Assembly: GCF_000429625.1 (NCBI RefSeq)
Contig: NZ_AUCF01000034.1
Location: forward strand, 1-64,000
Length of the DNA: 64,000 nt
From: Azospirillum halopraeferens DSM 3675
GTDB taxonomy: Bacteria; Pseudomonadota; Alphaproteobacteria; Azospirillales; Azospirillaceae
Direction of reading: 5' to 3'
Shown here: one piece after another, positions 1 through 8,041 of the stretch
How positions within the stretch are numbered: position 1 is the stretch's first letter
Layout: each line of letters opens with the position of its first letter
Translations under genes and position numbers: made by a program
Notes under the pieces: generated by a model
Databases searched by the model: none
What the model saw: the letters and a program-made list of their open reading frames with translations, nothing else
What the model was told of the DNA's origin: nothing

Positions 1-460
1 AACCGCGCTCATTGCGGCGTCTCGTCGCTGTCGACGGGAGGCAAGGCAATCCCCGGAAGGGCGGAGAATTTTTTCTGGACATCGATAACCGCCTCGGCCC
101 GCTCCAGCCGGCGCTGGAGGCGAGCAATGTCCTGGCGGGCCTTGGCCAACTCCGCTTCCAGCGGATTGGCGGGCACCGCCTTCGGCCCGCGCTTGAGCGG
201 CTTCAGCGCCTCGAAAGCGCCAGCGTCGCGTTGCCGGCGCCAGTCGGTCAGGGCTGACGAGTACAAACCTTCCCGGCGCAAAATGGCGGCGATCCCCCCG
301 GTGTGCGCCGCCCGATCCGTTTCGGCCAGGATGCACAGCTCCGCCGCCGCCGTGAAGGTGCAGCGTTTCGGACGGGCTGACAGTTCCGGGGAGGCTGCCG
401 CAGGCGCGGCAACATCCCGCGGCTTCTCGCCGATCTCAGGGACGGCGCCAGCTTCGGCGG
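1..460 (-). mobile_element. IS3-family element, partial copy A (continues beyond left edge)
   Basis: Positions 1 to about 460 match 20569 to about 21028 of the complete element, with scattered substitutions beginning near 243. The right terminal inverted repeat (TGAGACA in the complete copy) is absent, so the OrfA-proximal end is missing and directly abuts TPR-gene sequence. The OrfB half is off the window. Confidence 0.75.
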
Positions 461-497
461 CCTTCTGCTCTCCCTGGGCTTCGATGGCCAGCCCCAT
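9..497 (-). CDS. IS3-family transposase OrfA with foreign N-terminus (partial IS copy at window edge)
   Basis: OrfA of an IS3-family element: a helix-turn-helix N-terminal region (ILRREGLYSSALTDWRRQRD) followed by a coiled-coil leucine-rich tail, which binds the insertion-sequence ends and pairs with the DDE integrase OrfB. From its stop to about position 460 it is nearly identical to the complete copy at 20577-21059, including the first bases of the overlap with OrfB, which lies outside the window. Upstream of about 460 the two copies diverge: here the first 20 or so residues (MGLAIEAQGEQ) come from a TPR-type gene into which the element lies. It also has several substitutions in the HTH region relative to the intact copy. 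It is probably inactive as an OrfA start. Confidence 0.75.
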   Translation of the reverse strand: MGLAIEAQGEQKAAEAGAVPEIGEKPRDVAAPAAASPELSARPKRCTFTAAAELCILAETDRAAHTGGIAAILRREGLYSSALTDWRRQRDAGAFEALKPLKRGPKAVPANPLEAELAKARQDIARLQRRLERAEAVIDVQKKFSALPGIALPPVDSDETPQ

Positions 498-646
498 GTA
501 CAGGTGGTAGTGGCCGAAGGTCGTCTCGCGGATGCGCTGCCGCCACCGCTCGAACGAGACCGATCGTCTGGCTGGGTGCCCTCGGCTCCTTGTGCGTCCG
601 TCGTCGGTACGCTCTGCCCAGCTTGCATCGTCCTAGCCTTGGTCAT
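460..646 (-). pseudogene. N-terminal fragment of a TPR-protein gene, paralogue of 56726-57811
   Basis: Read on the minus strand just upstream of the IS sequence, this stretch encodes FERWRQRIRETTFGHYHLYM followed by GLAIEAQGE. The intact TPR protein at 57811 begins with the closely related IEEWRRRIRSTTFANYHYEM and GVALLRTGE. The similarity continues across the start methionine of the hybrid OrfA, so the IS lies inside this gene. A likely ATG at 644-646 is in a different frame from the FERW segment, so a one-base frameshift near 555 is probable. Only the first 50 or so codons survive. This indicates that a second glycan-type TPR gene once continued to the left. Confidence 0.55.
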
Positions 647-743
647 CTTTCGTGCGACGGCCGCGCTGCGGGGATCAATCCTAACCCAGGCCCTTCAGCC
701 CGCCACGAGAGAGCGATAGAGAGAGAACGAAAGAAGAGTTTTC

Positions 744-778
744 CGGACTTATGTAGCACCCGCCACCGCCTGATCCTG
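744..778. repeat. 35-bp dispersed repeat, copy 1
   Basis: This 35-bp stretch (begins CGGACTTATGTAGCACCC) recurs at 28731-28765 with one mismatch (34 of 35). Both copies lie beside transposase remnants: IS66 here, IS5 at the second site. It could be the end of a mobile element, but no partner inverted copy was found. Confidence 0.6.
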
Positions 779-779
779 C

Positions 780-1106
780 CGCCTGCTGAACCTCTGGGAC
801 GGCCTGGGCGTGTTCCTCGAGGACGGGCGCGTGGAGATCGACAACAACAGCATCGAGCGCCGGCACATGGTCGTGGCCACCGTTCGCCGCAACAGCCTGT
901 TCGCCGGGTCGGATGCGGGAGCCAGGTCCCGGGTCCCGGGTCATCTTCACCTCCCTCTTCCAGACTGCCGGCTGAACGACGTCGACCCCGTCGCCCGGCT
1001 CACCGACGTGCTCGAGCGCATGGCCTCGGGCGCGGTGAAGGCCAACCAACTCGACCGCCTGCTGCCCTGGACCTGGAAGGCCGAGCGCACCGCCAGGGCC
1101 GCCTGA
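780..1106 (+). pseudogene. IS66-family transposase (TnpC) C-terminal remnant
   Basis: The conserved C-terminal part of IS66 TnpC is recognisable: FLEDGRVEIDNNSIERR, then RRNSLFAGSDAG, NDVDPVARLTDVLERM and finally DRLLPW. The N-terminal several hundred residues, including most of the DDE domain, are missing and no tnpA or tnpB is present. The segment between SDAGA and NDVD is also divergent. It is a dead remnant. Confidence 0.7.
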
Positions 1107-1446
1107 TCCCTTCCGAGGACACCACACGCCTCGGCCACCATCCTCCCGCGACACCCAGCGCTCCGCAACGTGGGGCGCCGATGACGCATACGCTCAAATC
1201 AAACCGGACTTGGGCGGATCGGCGCCGCGCCCGTCCCGGCAGGCAGGGGATTTCGAACCCGGCATCATCCTTCGGCCGCTTCACCGTACCGCCGGGTCCG
1301 GTGTCCGTTCCCGGCGCGGGACGCAGACGCCGTCGGATCGACGGCCGGCTTGCCATTGTGACGACCGTATGAGGTAATCCTGGGGAGCGTCGGCGCCCCG
1401 GCGCGTAGGATTGTGGTCTTTGCATTCAGCCCCTGGAGTCGGAGCC
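1107..1446. other. intergenic stretch with no supported gene
   Basis: Open frames on both strands here have no recognisable domains. Nothing beyond the putative upstream region of the methyltransferase at 1447 can be supported. Confidence 0.5.
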
Positions 1447-2136
1447 GTGGACCTGCCACCGGACTATGATGAGGCGTTCCTGCCGGTGTTCCATGCCGCG
1501 CGCGAGGCGACGATGAGTTCATCGACGCGCATGTACGCGCTGTACAAGGCGGTCCATTACGTTGTCGATGCCGGTATTCCCGGCGACTTCGTGGAATGCG
1601 GTGTGTGGCGGGGCGGTTCGGTCATGGTCATAGCCATGGCCTTGTTGCAAAGGGGTGTCACGGACCGGGTAATCCACCTGTTCGACACCTTCGAAGGGAT
1701 GCCGGCCCCGTCGGACCGAGACGTGTCGATCCTGAATGAACCGGCAGCCCATTTGCTGGCGACACAGGACCCGCAGGATCCCGCATCCGTCTGGTGCGTG
1801 GCGGACCTGAATCAGGTGAAGCGCAATGTGTTCGCCACCGGTTATCCGGAAGCTCGCTTCCGCTTCGTGCCGGGCCGGGTGGAGGACACCATACCGGCGG
1901 CTGCTCCCCACGATGTCGCCCTGCTTCGGCTTGACACGGATTGGTACGAGTCCACCCGGCACGAGCTGGAGCAGCTGTACCCGCGCCTGGCGCCCGGCGG
2001 CGTGCTGATCATTGACGATTACGGGCACTGGCGCGGATCACGCCAGGCGGTGGATGAGTACTTCAGCGCCCGCCCGCCCATTTTGCTGAACCGCATCGAT
2101 TACACCGGCCGGATCGGTGTGAAAACCGCGCGGTGA
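1447..2136 (+). CDS. TylF/MycF-family class I SAM-dependent O-methyltransferase
   Basis: A 230-residue protein of the macrocin-O-methyltransferase (TylF) family, which methylates sugar hydroxyls in glycan and macrolide pathways. Motifs seen: the SAM-binding FVECGVWRGGS near residue 50, LFDTFEGMP (about 82-90), and LRLDTDWYESTRHELEQLYP followed by GGVLIIDDYGHW, which supplies the acidic metal or SAM ligands typical of the family. The GTG at 1447 is chosen because GGAG lies eight bases upstream; a longer reading from GTG 1411 adds 12 unconvincing residues. It stands alone, convergent with the glycan operon at 2163, and probably decorates the same surface glycan. The substrate is unknown. Confidence 0.85.
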   Translation: MDLPPDYDEAFLPVFHAAREATMSSSTRMYALYKAVHYVVDAGIPGDFVECGVWRGGSVMVIAMALLQRGVTDRVIHLFDTFEGMPAPSDRDVSILNEPAAHLLATQDPQDPASVWCVADLNQVKRNVFATGYPEARFRFVPGRVEDTIPAAAPHDVALLRLDTDWYESTRHELEQLYPRLAPGGVLIIDDYGHWRGSRQAVDEYFSARPPILLNRIDYTGRIGVKTAR

Positions 2137-2162
2137 GCGTTCGAAGCTGATCGCCGCCACCG

Positions 2163-4232
2163 TCATGCCGTTTCGCCCTCGGCCAGGCAATGGCGGTGGA
2201 TGTAGGGATAGGCGTTGCAGAGGGTGAGATCGGCCACGCCGGCCGGCAGGGCGTTCAGCCGCTCGACGCAGGCGGCGACGTACTGGTTGGCGATGACGAT
2301 GACGCTGCCTGCGAGATCGGACGCCGGGAGGTCTTCGGGCCGGCACACCGGCAGCCCCCACGCGTCGCCGCGGCGATAGCCATCGAGGAATCCGGCCACG
2401 GACAGATGCTTCCACTTGGCCAGTTCCAGCCGCAACAGCTCGCCGCCACGCGACGCGCCGTAGATGTAAACGCGCCGGCCGCGCGGCAGGCGGGCGAAGT
2501 CCGCCGGTTCCAGCAGCCTCGGCAGAGCCTCGGCGATTTCCGGGTTGAGGTCGGATGGGCCCGTCCACGGCAGGCGTGCGGGCTCCGGCAGGGCGGCGTG
2601 CGCCGGAGCCGGTCCGGGCCGCAGCCGGTTGAAATGCTCCAGCCGCTTGCGCTCGGCCGGGGGCAGGGCCGTTTCGGGGCGGGCGCGAACGGTTGTCCGG
2701 CCGCTTTCGGCGCCGCTCCCGTCCAGCCGTTGCGCCAGCAGCCACGCTCCGCCGGCCCCCAGGACGGGGTCGTCGCGCAGCAACGGTTCCAGCCGGTTGC
2801 GCCGCACCAGCAATCCGGCCGGATGCGGAGCCGGGTCGGGTTCTGCCAGCCGCCACGGCCGTTCCGGCTTGTGGAACGGGCCGTCTTCTCCGTGATCGGA
2901 CACCGGGGCGGGCTCAAGAACCTGGACACGGGCGAAACCGGCGTCCGGCCGCAGGACGGCGGTGGCGTACAGGATTCCCAGATGCTCGGGGAACGGGCGT
3001 GCGCCTTCGGGCAGCCAGGTCACCCAATCCCGGGTGGCGGCGCGTGCTCCCGCCCACAGGGCGCTCCCCTCGGTGTGTCCGGCCGGCAGGTCCACGGCGC
3101 GCAGGCTCGTTCCCACCGGGCAATCCGGCCGCTCCACCAGGGTCCGGGCGCCATGGCCGGCGACGATGATCTCGTCCGGGGGTTCCGTCTGGCCCATCAG
3201 CCCGGCGAGCCGTTCGCCCGCCTCTGCAAGCCCGCTCTCGCCGATCGGCACGACGGCGGAGACCGGAAGCGGCGCCGGCCGATCGGGCCGATGCCCCGAG
3301 GCGCGCCGGATGCCGGCAAGCAGGTCCGGCAGCGCCGAGAACAGCCGCTCCAGGCTGAAGCGCCGCAGGAAGATCTCCTGCGCGGCCCGCGCCATGTCGC
3401 GCCCGGCGGCGGGATGGGCGCGCGCCCAGTCGCCGTGGGCGAGGATCTGTTCGGCTACGGCTTCTTCACCCCGGGTCCTGTCCACATACAGGACGGTGTC
3501 GCCGAACTGCTCCATGATGAAGGGGTGCCGGTCGGCAACGGTCAGGGCTCCGGCGGCGCACAGCTCGAAGATGCGCATGTTCGGGATGCCCGCGTCGAAA
3601 TGGGCCGGCAGATGCAGACACAGCCCCATGCCGCAGGCGTTGGCGCGCTCGATGACCGACCGTCCGTCGAAGGGCAGCGTGCCCATGAAGGCGTCCGCCA
3701 GATGCTTCCAGCGGTCCGCCTGCCCGTGGAGGGCCAGCATCCCGCGGCGGGCCAGGGTTTCCAGAAGGGCGGGAAAGCGCCGCCCGTCCCAGTTGGAGCC
3801 GACGTAGAAGAACCGGCTGTCGCGGCCGAGCGTCGGCGCGAGGGACCATCCCTGCGAACTGGGGTACATGGGGGCCGTCGGCACCGCCCGTCCGCTGTCC
3901 CAGAGGATGTCGCGCAACCGGCGTTCGATGGCGTCCCCGGCGGTCAGGAAGCCGTCGTGCGACAGTTCGTTCGGCACGGCGTCCCCGGCGTTCCAGAAGA
4001 TGGCCGGCGGGTTCCAGTGGCACCCCAGGCTGCTCACGGCCGTCATCTTCGGCACCGCCTGCGGGTGCAGGCACAGGGCGGCGTCCGGAGCGAAGGCTTC
4101 CAGTTCATCCACTGTGTTGACGATGCGATGCTCCCAACCCATGCCGTCAAGTGCGATGGCCATGCGCAGGGCCAGTTCGCGCTCTGCCCAAGGCGCGTTC
4201 GGCGGGAAGGGGTTATGCAGGGCGAGGCGCAT
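2163..4232 (-). CDS. CgeB-like glycosyltransferase with C-terminal extension domains
   Basis: About 689 residues and multidomain. Residues 1-310 resemble CgeB-type GT-B glycosyltransferases: FFYVGSNWDGRRFPALLETL, then the donor-site segment GIPNMRIFELCAAGALTVADRHP. The middle (about 330-460) has a poorly conserved GT2-like fold (PVSAVVPIGESG, PPDEIIVAGHG). The C-terminal 130 residues begin RRVYIYGASRGGELLRLEL, a Rossmann-like nucleotide-binding segment seen in polysaccharide proteins. The start at ATG 4232 has GGAAGGA just upstream; the frame is open further but without support. It is the last gene of the minus-strand glycan operon, 38 bases after the FkbM gene. The acceptor is unknown. Confidence 0.75.
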   Translation of the reverse strand: MRLALHNPFPPNAPWAERELALRMAIALDGMGWEHRIVNTVDELEAFAPDAALCLHPQAVPKMTAVSSLGCHWNPPAIFWNAGDAVPNELSHDGFLTAGDAIERRLRDILWDSGRAVPTAPMYPSSQGWSLAPTLGRDSRFFYVGSNWDGRRFPALLETLARRGMLALHGQADRWKHLADAFMGTLPFDGRSVIERANACGMGLCLHLPAHFDAGIPNMRIFELCAAGALTVADRHPFIMEQFGDTVLYVDRTRGEEAVAEQILAHGDWARAHPAAGRDMARAAQEIFLRRFSLERLFSALPDLLAGIRRASGHRPDRPAPLPVSAVVPIGESGLAEAGERLAGLMGQTEPPDEIIVAGHGARTLVERPDCPVGTSLRAVDLPAGHTEGSALWAGARAATRDWVTWLPEGARPFPEHLGILYATAVLRPDAGFARVQVLEPAPVSDHGEDGPFHKPERPWRLAEPDPAPHPAGLLVRRNRLEPLLRDDPVLGAGGAWLLAQRLDGSGAESGRTTVRARPETALPPAERKRLEHFNRLRPGPAPAHAALPEPARLPWTGPSDLNPEIAEALPRLLEPADFARLPRGRRVYIYGASRGGELLRLELAKWKHLSVAGFLDGYRRGDAWGLPVCRPEDLPASDLAGSVIVIANQYVAACVERLNALPAGVADLTLCNAYPYIHRHCLAEGETA

Positions 4233-4270
4233 CGGTCCTTCCCCGGTTGAGGTTCGACGGCCGGTGCCGA

Positions 4271-5278
4271 TCAGTAGGCATTGCACGCGAATTCCGGCCG
4301 GTCCGCCCGCACGAAGAACAGGTCGAACTGCCACAGGGCGTTGTCGCGGGGACGCCACAGCGGTTCCGACAGATCGATGGGGCGAAAGCCCCGCTCGGCC
4401 ATCCGGGCACAGATCTCGTGGAACAGCAGGGCTTCGGGATGGACGTGAAAGACGTAGACCTCGATCACCACGAGGCTGGTCTGCGGGAACAGCGCTTCCG
4501 CCCCCGCGAGGATCGGCACCTCGAAGCCATGGGTGTCGAGCTTGATGAGATAGGGCGGGGCCAGCCCGGCTCGCTCGGCTTCCGCCGCCAGGGCGACCTG
4601 GGGGACCTTCCAGCCCCCGTCGAGCGGGCGATGGGACGCGGCCCCGCCGTAAGGGGCGTCGGGATCATTGTGGAACCAGACGTCGCCGTCCCGCTCGCCG
4701 GCCGCGGCGATCACGTGGCTGAAGCCGGGCCGGGCGTTGCAGACCTTTTCCAGCTTGCCGCGCCAGTGCTCGAACGCTTCGATCAGATGGTAGCGGGCGT
4801 CCGGCCAGACCGTCTGCGCGGCCAGGGACCACTGGCCGTCCGAGGCGCCGACATCCAGGACGGAGGCCACCGGCAGGCCGCGCTGCGCCAGCCGGGACAG
4901 GGCACCGGGGGTCCGCAGCCGGCCATCGTCCAGCATCCAGCGCAGGCGATTGAGCGCGGCGTGGGCGTCGGGGTCGATGGCGACGCCACGGCACATCGCC
5001 CGGATGGCTTCCCGCTCGTGGCCGAGACGGCGCAGGGCACGCCCGCGTTCGACGTGCGCCGGGGCCAGGTCGGGGGCGAGATCCAGCGCGCGGTCGAGGA
5101 AATCCAGCGCCTCGGTCGGCCGTTCCAGCGCCAGGGCGAGACGCCCCAGATCAAAGAGCGCATCAGCCCGCACCGGCGGCAGCGCGGTCCGTTCGGCCTC
5201 GTACAGAACCTCCGCCGGACCGGGATCGCCGGCGGCCAATCGTGCCAATGCCTCTTCCACCATCCGAGTGTCGCTCAC
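4271..5278 (-). CDS. TPR-containing FkbM-family methyltransferase
   Basis: 335 residues. An N-terminal region of two to three TPR-like helices (about 35-110: ALFDLGRLALALERPTEALD, APAHVERGRALRRLG) precedes an FkbM-type methyltransferase domain: VLDVGASDGQWS as motif I near residue 138, YLIKLDTHGFEVPIL as the family signature near 245, and VVIEVYVFHVHPEA. FkbM enzymes methylate sugar hydroxyls in secreted glycans. The GTG start at 5278 follows a GAAGGGA ribosome site. It sits between a GT2 gene (73 bases upstream) and a CgeB-like transferase and is probably co-transcribed with both. Confidence 0.82.
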   Translation of the reverse strand: MSDTRMVEEALARLAAGDPGPAEVLYEAERTALPPVRADALFDLGRLALALERPTEALDFLDRALDLAPDLAPAHVERGRALRRLGHEREAIRAMCRGVAIDPDAHAALNRLRWMLDDGRLRTPGALSRLAQRGLPVASVLDVGASDGQWSLAAQTVWPDARYHLIEAFEHWRGKLEKVCNARPGFSHVIAAAGERDGDVWFHNDPDAPYGGAASHRPLDGGWKVPQVALAAEAERAGLAPPYLIKLDTHGFEVPILAGAEALFPQTSLVVIEVYVFHVHPEALLFHEICARMAERGFRPIDLSEPLWRPRDNALWQFDLFFVRADRPEFACNAY

Positions 5279-5351
5279 GGTTCGTCCCTTCGTCCTGAAA
5301 TGCCCTGATGGTTCTCCGGCGCAAGACGGCCGTCGGGCGATTCCGGCATGA

Positions 5352-6401
5352 TCATGACGCCATGGCCGGGGATTGCACCTGCAGACTGTCGAGGAGCTGT
5401 TCGGAAAATCGCGTGCTGTCGGTCACCGCATCCACGGCGTCCAGCGGCGCCAGCCCGAGCGCATCCCGGATCGACAGAATGCGGAAAAAGTTCTGGATGA
5501 CCCGGTAGGATTGGCAGAGCGCCTGCCATTCCCATAGATCCCCGTAATGGCTGTCGACGCGGGGCGGCATCGTTCGTCCCGGCTCCAGCGTGCCGATCAG
5601 ATCGTGAGCCAGGAGCAGGGGGCGGGTCGCGAACGATGTCAGGGTTTTGGCACGCACGATGCCGAACGCTTCGGCCATCTCCTCGCCGGTCAGCGCCGAA
5701 AGAAGCACGAGATCGGCCTCCATCCGGCGCAGTGCCCTCAGCCATTCGACCAGTCCGCGGCCGTGCAGATCGCCCGCGGTGGCGCCGGCGACATAGCGTA
5801 GACGGTTGCCGTGGCGCCGCTGCAGCCGGTAGCCGAGTTCCAGATCCTCGTAGCGACAGCGCAGGCGGTCGGTGAACCGCTCCGCCCGGATGAGTTCCGT
5901 GCTGCTGGCGGCCAGCGAGGTGATGTAGTGGGACCAGTGGCAGTCGTCGGGATCGGTGATGCGGGCGTAGGGAAAAAGCGGACCGCCGTTGGTCAACCAC
6001 TGCATGAACGGCGTGACGGCGACGGACGTGTGCCATCCGACGCGTCCGATGAGGGACGGATCATCCCGCCCGGTCGGCAGCCCCGCTTCGGCAAGCGTCG
6101 CCAGGGTGTCGGGGGCCATCAGGATATCGTCGTCGAGAAACAGGGTGGTGGGATGACGGGCAACGTCTATTGCGTCGTTGCGAGCCGGACCGGGGCCGCC
6201 GTTGACGGTTCGGCGCAGGAACCGGATACGCGGATGCAGGGTGTGCCCTTCCACAACGGTCCGCGCATCCCCTGTAGGGGATGCGTCGTCGACGACGATG
6301 ATTTCTCCCACCAGGGCAAGCGCCGACTGCCCTTCCACATGGTCGAGGCACTGCTTGAGCGAGGCAGGGCGATCGTATGTTGCAACGACTATCGAAATCA
6401 T
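5352..6401 (-). CDS. family 2 glycosyltransferase
   Basis: A classic GT-A family 2 transferase. The start reads MISIVVATYDRPASLKQCL, followed by EIIVVDDASPTGDA, the nucleotide-binding GGPGPARNDAI, and the metal-binding LFLDDDILM (DxD), then a later RCRYEDLELGYRLQRRHG acceptor-side motif. About 349 residues. ATG at 6401 is preferred because the protein then begins at the first beta strand; a TTG at 6425 would add eight residues. Neither has a strong ribosome site. It is first in the minus-strand glycan operon; a candidate -10 (TATGAT) lies about 60 bases upstream on the minus strand. Confidence 0.85.
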   Translation of the reverse strand: MISIVVATYDRPASLKQCLDHVEGQSALALVGEIIVVDDASPTGDARTVVEGHTLHPRIRFLRRTVNGGPGPARNDAIDVARHPTTLFLDDDILMAPDTLATLAEAGLPTGRDDPSLIGRVGWHTSVAVTPFMQWLTNGGPLFPYARITDPDDCHWSHYITSLAASSTELIRAERFTDRLRCRYEDLELGYRLQRRHGNRLRYVAGATAGDLHGRGLVEWLRALRRMEADLVLLSALTGEEMAEAFGIVRAKTLTSFATRPLLLAHDLIGTLEPGRTMPPRVDSHYGDLWEWQALCQSYRVIQNFFRILSIRDALGLAPLDAVDAVTDSTRFSEQLLDSLQVQSPAMAS

Positions 6402-6564
6402 CGGTTCAGGCAATTCTATTCGCAAGGCAATGCCGCGCTATCGCTTCACAGCGCCTCCCTTGGCGGCCATCATAGCACAGGGGCGAGATCGCGGCGAGTT
6501 GGCTGACTCGGCACGGGCCGGACCGGTGCGGTCAGGGCGGATACCGCCAACCCAGTGGTGACGT

Positions 6565-6651
6565 GTAAAAGTATGGACTTGACCTGACAGCCTGACCTGC
6601 CGGACACCCGCCCCGGCAGGTCAGGCTGTCAGGTCAAGTCCATACTTCTAC
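6565..6651. repeat. near-perfect long inverted repeat (39-bp arms, 9-nt loop)
   Basis: Arms 6565-6603 and 6613-6651 are reverse complements except for one base; the loop is ACACCCGCC. The innermost 34 bp match perfectly. There is no T-run, so a simple intrinsic terminator is unlikely. It lies between the divergent upstream side of the glycan operon and transposase remnants. Confidence 0.85.
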
Positions 6652-6663
6652 AAATTAGCTTGC

Positions 6664-6889
6664 TCGGAACGGTGGTCCAGACCTGGGCACCGACCCACAA
6701 TCAAGCGAGCTCGCTGGCGTGCACGGAGTACTATCAGGGCACCTGCAGGGGGCCGGCGCGACGGTCACCGGCTACTGCGCGATCGGCGGCGGCAGCCCAC
6801 AGGATGACTTAAACATGCCGCCAGCGTACCATGCGCTCTCCGATCACGGCTCCCTCGTGACCGAAATCCAGAACCACGACCACGACTGA
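6664..6889 (+). pseudogene. possible frameshifted remnant of a small secreted protein
   Basis: Two adjoining frames read as one protein-like sequence: GTVVQTWAPTHNQASSLACT and EYYQGTCRG in the first frame, then AGATVTGYCAIGGGSP and NMPPAYHALSDHGSLVTEIQ ending at TGA 6887-6889 in the next frame. The cysteine spacing and composition look coding, but no start or family can be named. The first part resembles the DNA at 50044-50080 (GTVAGTWAPPH). Intergenic space otherwise extends from 6426 to 7173 with no other supported gene. Confidence 0.25.
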
Positions 6890-7173
6890 AATGGGTTTGC
6901 CGCGCAGTTCTCTCCGCTTCCGTGTTGCCGTGCCAGCGACGGCCTTCTTGCTGCTGGCCGGGGACAATGCCTCAGCCACCGACGTGCTGTGTGGTCGTGT
7001 GTGTGCATCGGCACCGAACCGGAGGCCACGCGATCACGCCGCCCAAGCGCTTGGAGTTACGAGGAAATATCCTGGTTCTGGTGGCCCACAGCCGGCGCCG
7101 ACCGAGGGCCACTGGATGCCTTAATTTCACTGCGTAGTCAATGTCTTGGCGAGTTCAGGCGCTGGCCTGAAGT

Positions 7174-7926
7174 TCAACGCCGATGCACAATCACCTCGGC
7201 ATCCGGTGCACGCTCGCCAACGGCACGATAGACGGGCTCGCCATCGTACGCGCCGTCAGCAAGGACCGCGCCGATCGGGCGGGTGATCCGGTCGAGCAAT
7301 GGGCCGACCAGGGGGGCATCGCCTTCCTCGTTGGTTGTCAACTCCGAGGCGAGGATCTCGCCGGTGCCGGGATCGACGGCCAGGTGCGGCCTGCGCCAGG
7401 TCCGGCGCGCTGTGCCGCCGTGCTTCTCCAGGTGCCACTCGCCCCTGCCGAACACCTTCAGACCGGTGGAGTCGATGACCACGGTGACCGGACCGTCCGC
7501 CGCCGCCGGGGCCGACGCCACCTCCAGGTCGGCGCTGCGCCGGGAAAACGTCGTGTGATCGGGGACCGGCATCTCAAGGCCAAGCTGGCGCATGAGCGAG
7601 CCCAGCATGCCTTCGGTCTGCCGCCACGGCCGTCCTAACGCCAGGCGCAGCATCAGCCCGGCCTCGATGGCGATGTCGGAGTAGCGGACCGGCCGGCCCC
7701 GTCGTCCGATCGGCGGTGGAGTCCACGCCGAGATCGCCTCGGGCGTCACCCGGATCGTCAGGTCGCCGCGCCTCTCGCGCAAGCTTCGCTTGCGCTGACG
7801 GCGTCAGGCGAAGCTTGGCTTCGCCGAGAGCCGGCGCAGCGCCGCGTCGTAGGCCGCCCAGTTCTCGACACGGTACCGGGCCTTCGGGATCTTGTGGCGG
7901 CGGCGGGCGTTGGCCTTGTACGGCAT
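7174..7926 (-). pseudogene. IS5-family transposase, interrupted by 60-bp palindrome and 3'-truncated (copy 1)
   Basis: It starts MPYKANARRRHKIPKARYRV at ATG 7926 and runs to DAALRR, after which a 60-bp insertion (7771-7830) brings an in-frame TGA. Coding then resumes with RGDLTIRVTPEAISAW, PVRYSDIAIEAGLMLRLALG, the first DDE aspartate in VVIDSTGLKVFG and the second in VLADGAYDGEP. It stops at VIVHRR, where family members continue for about 100 residues including the catalytic glutamate, so the 3' end is lost. Homologous upstream sequence (GTTGGTGCA) near 8010 marks the element's left end, only bases from the histidine kinase stop codon. Inactive. Confidence 0.8.
7771..7830 (-). repeat. 60-bp imperfect palindrome inserted in IS5 transposase (copy 1)
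   Basis: Ends are CTCTCG and CGAGAG(G), with mirrored AAGCTTCGC and GCGAAGCTT segments inside. The 60 bp keep the reading frame but contain a TGA. Removing them restores the continuous family sequence ALRR-RGDLT. An identical copy sits at the same codon at 28982-29041. Confidence 0.85.
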
Positions 7927-8041
7927 CGGGGTTTCGGCGCAAGCGGGCCGCCTCTATACCCGATCGACCTCCCGACCGCCACCGGCCCGGCCCTTTTTGC
8001 ACCAACGTCGAACGGAGGTGATCCCCCGGCCCTCCACCCGG

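Noticed and set aside
2190..4250. Large plus-strand open frame (686 codons)
   Set aside because: It is antisense to the CgeB-like glycosyltransferase, has no recognisable domain and has GC-rich shadow composition.
6565..6651. Intrinsic terminator
   Set aside because: The arms are too long and no T-run follows on either strand.
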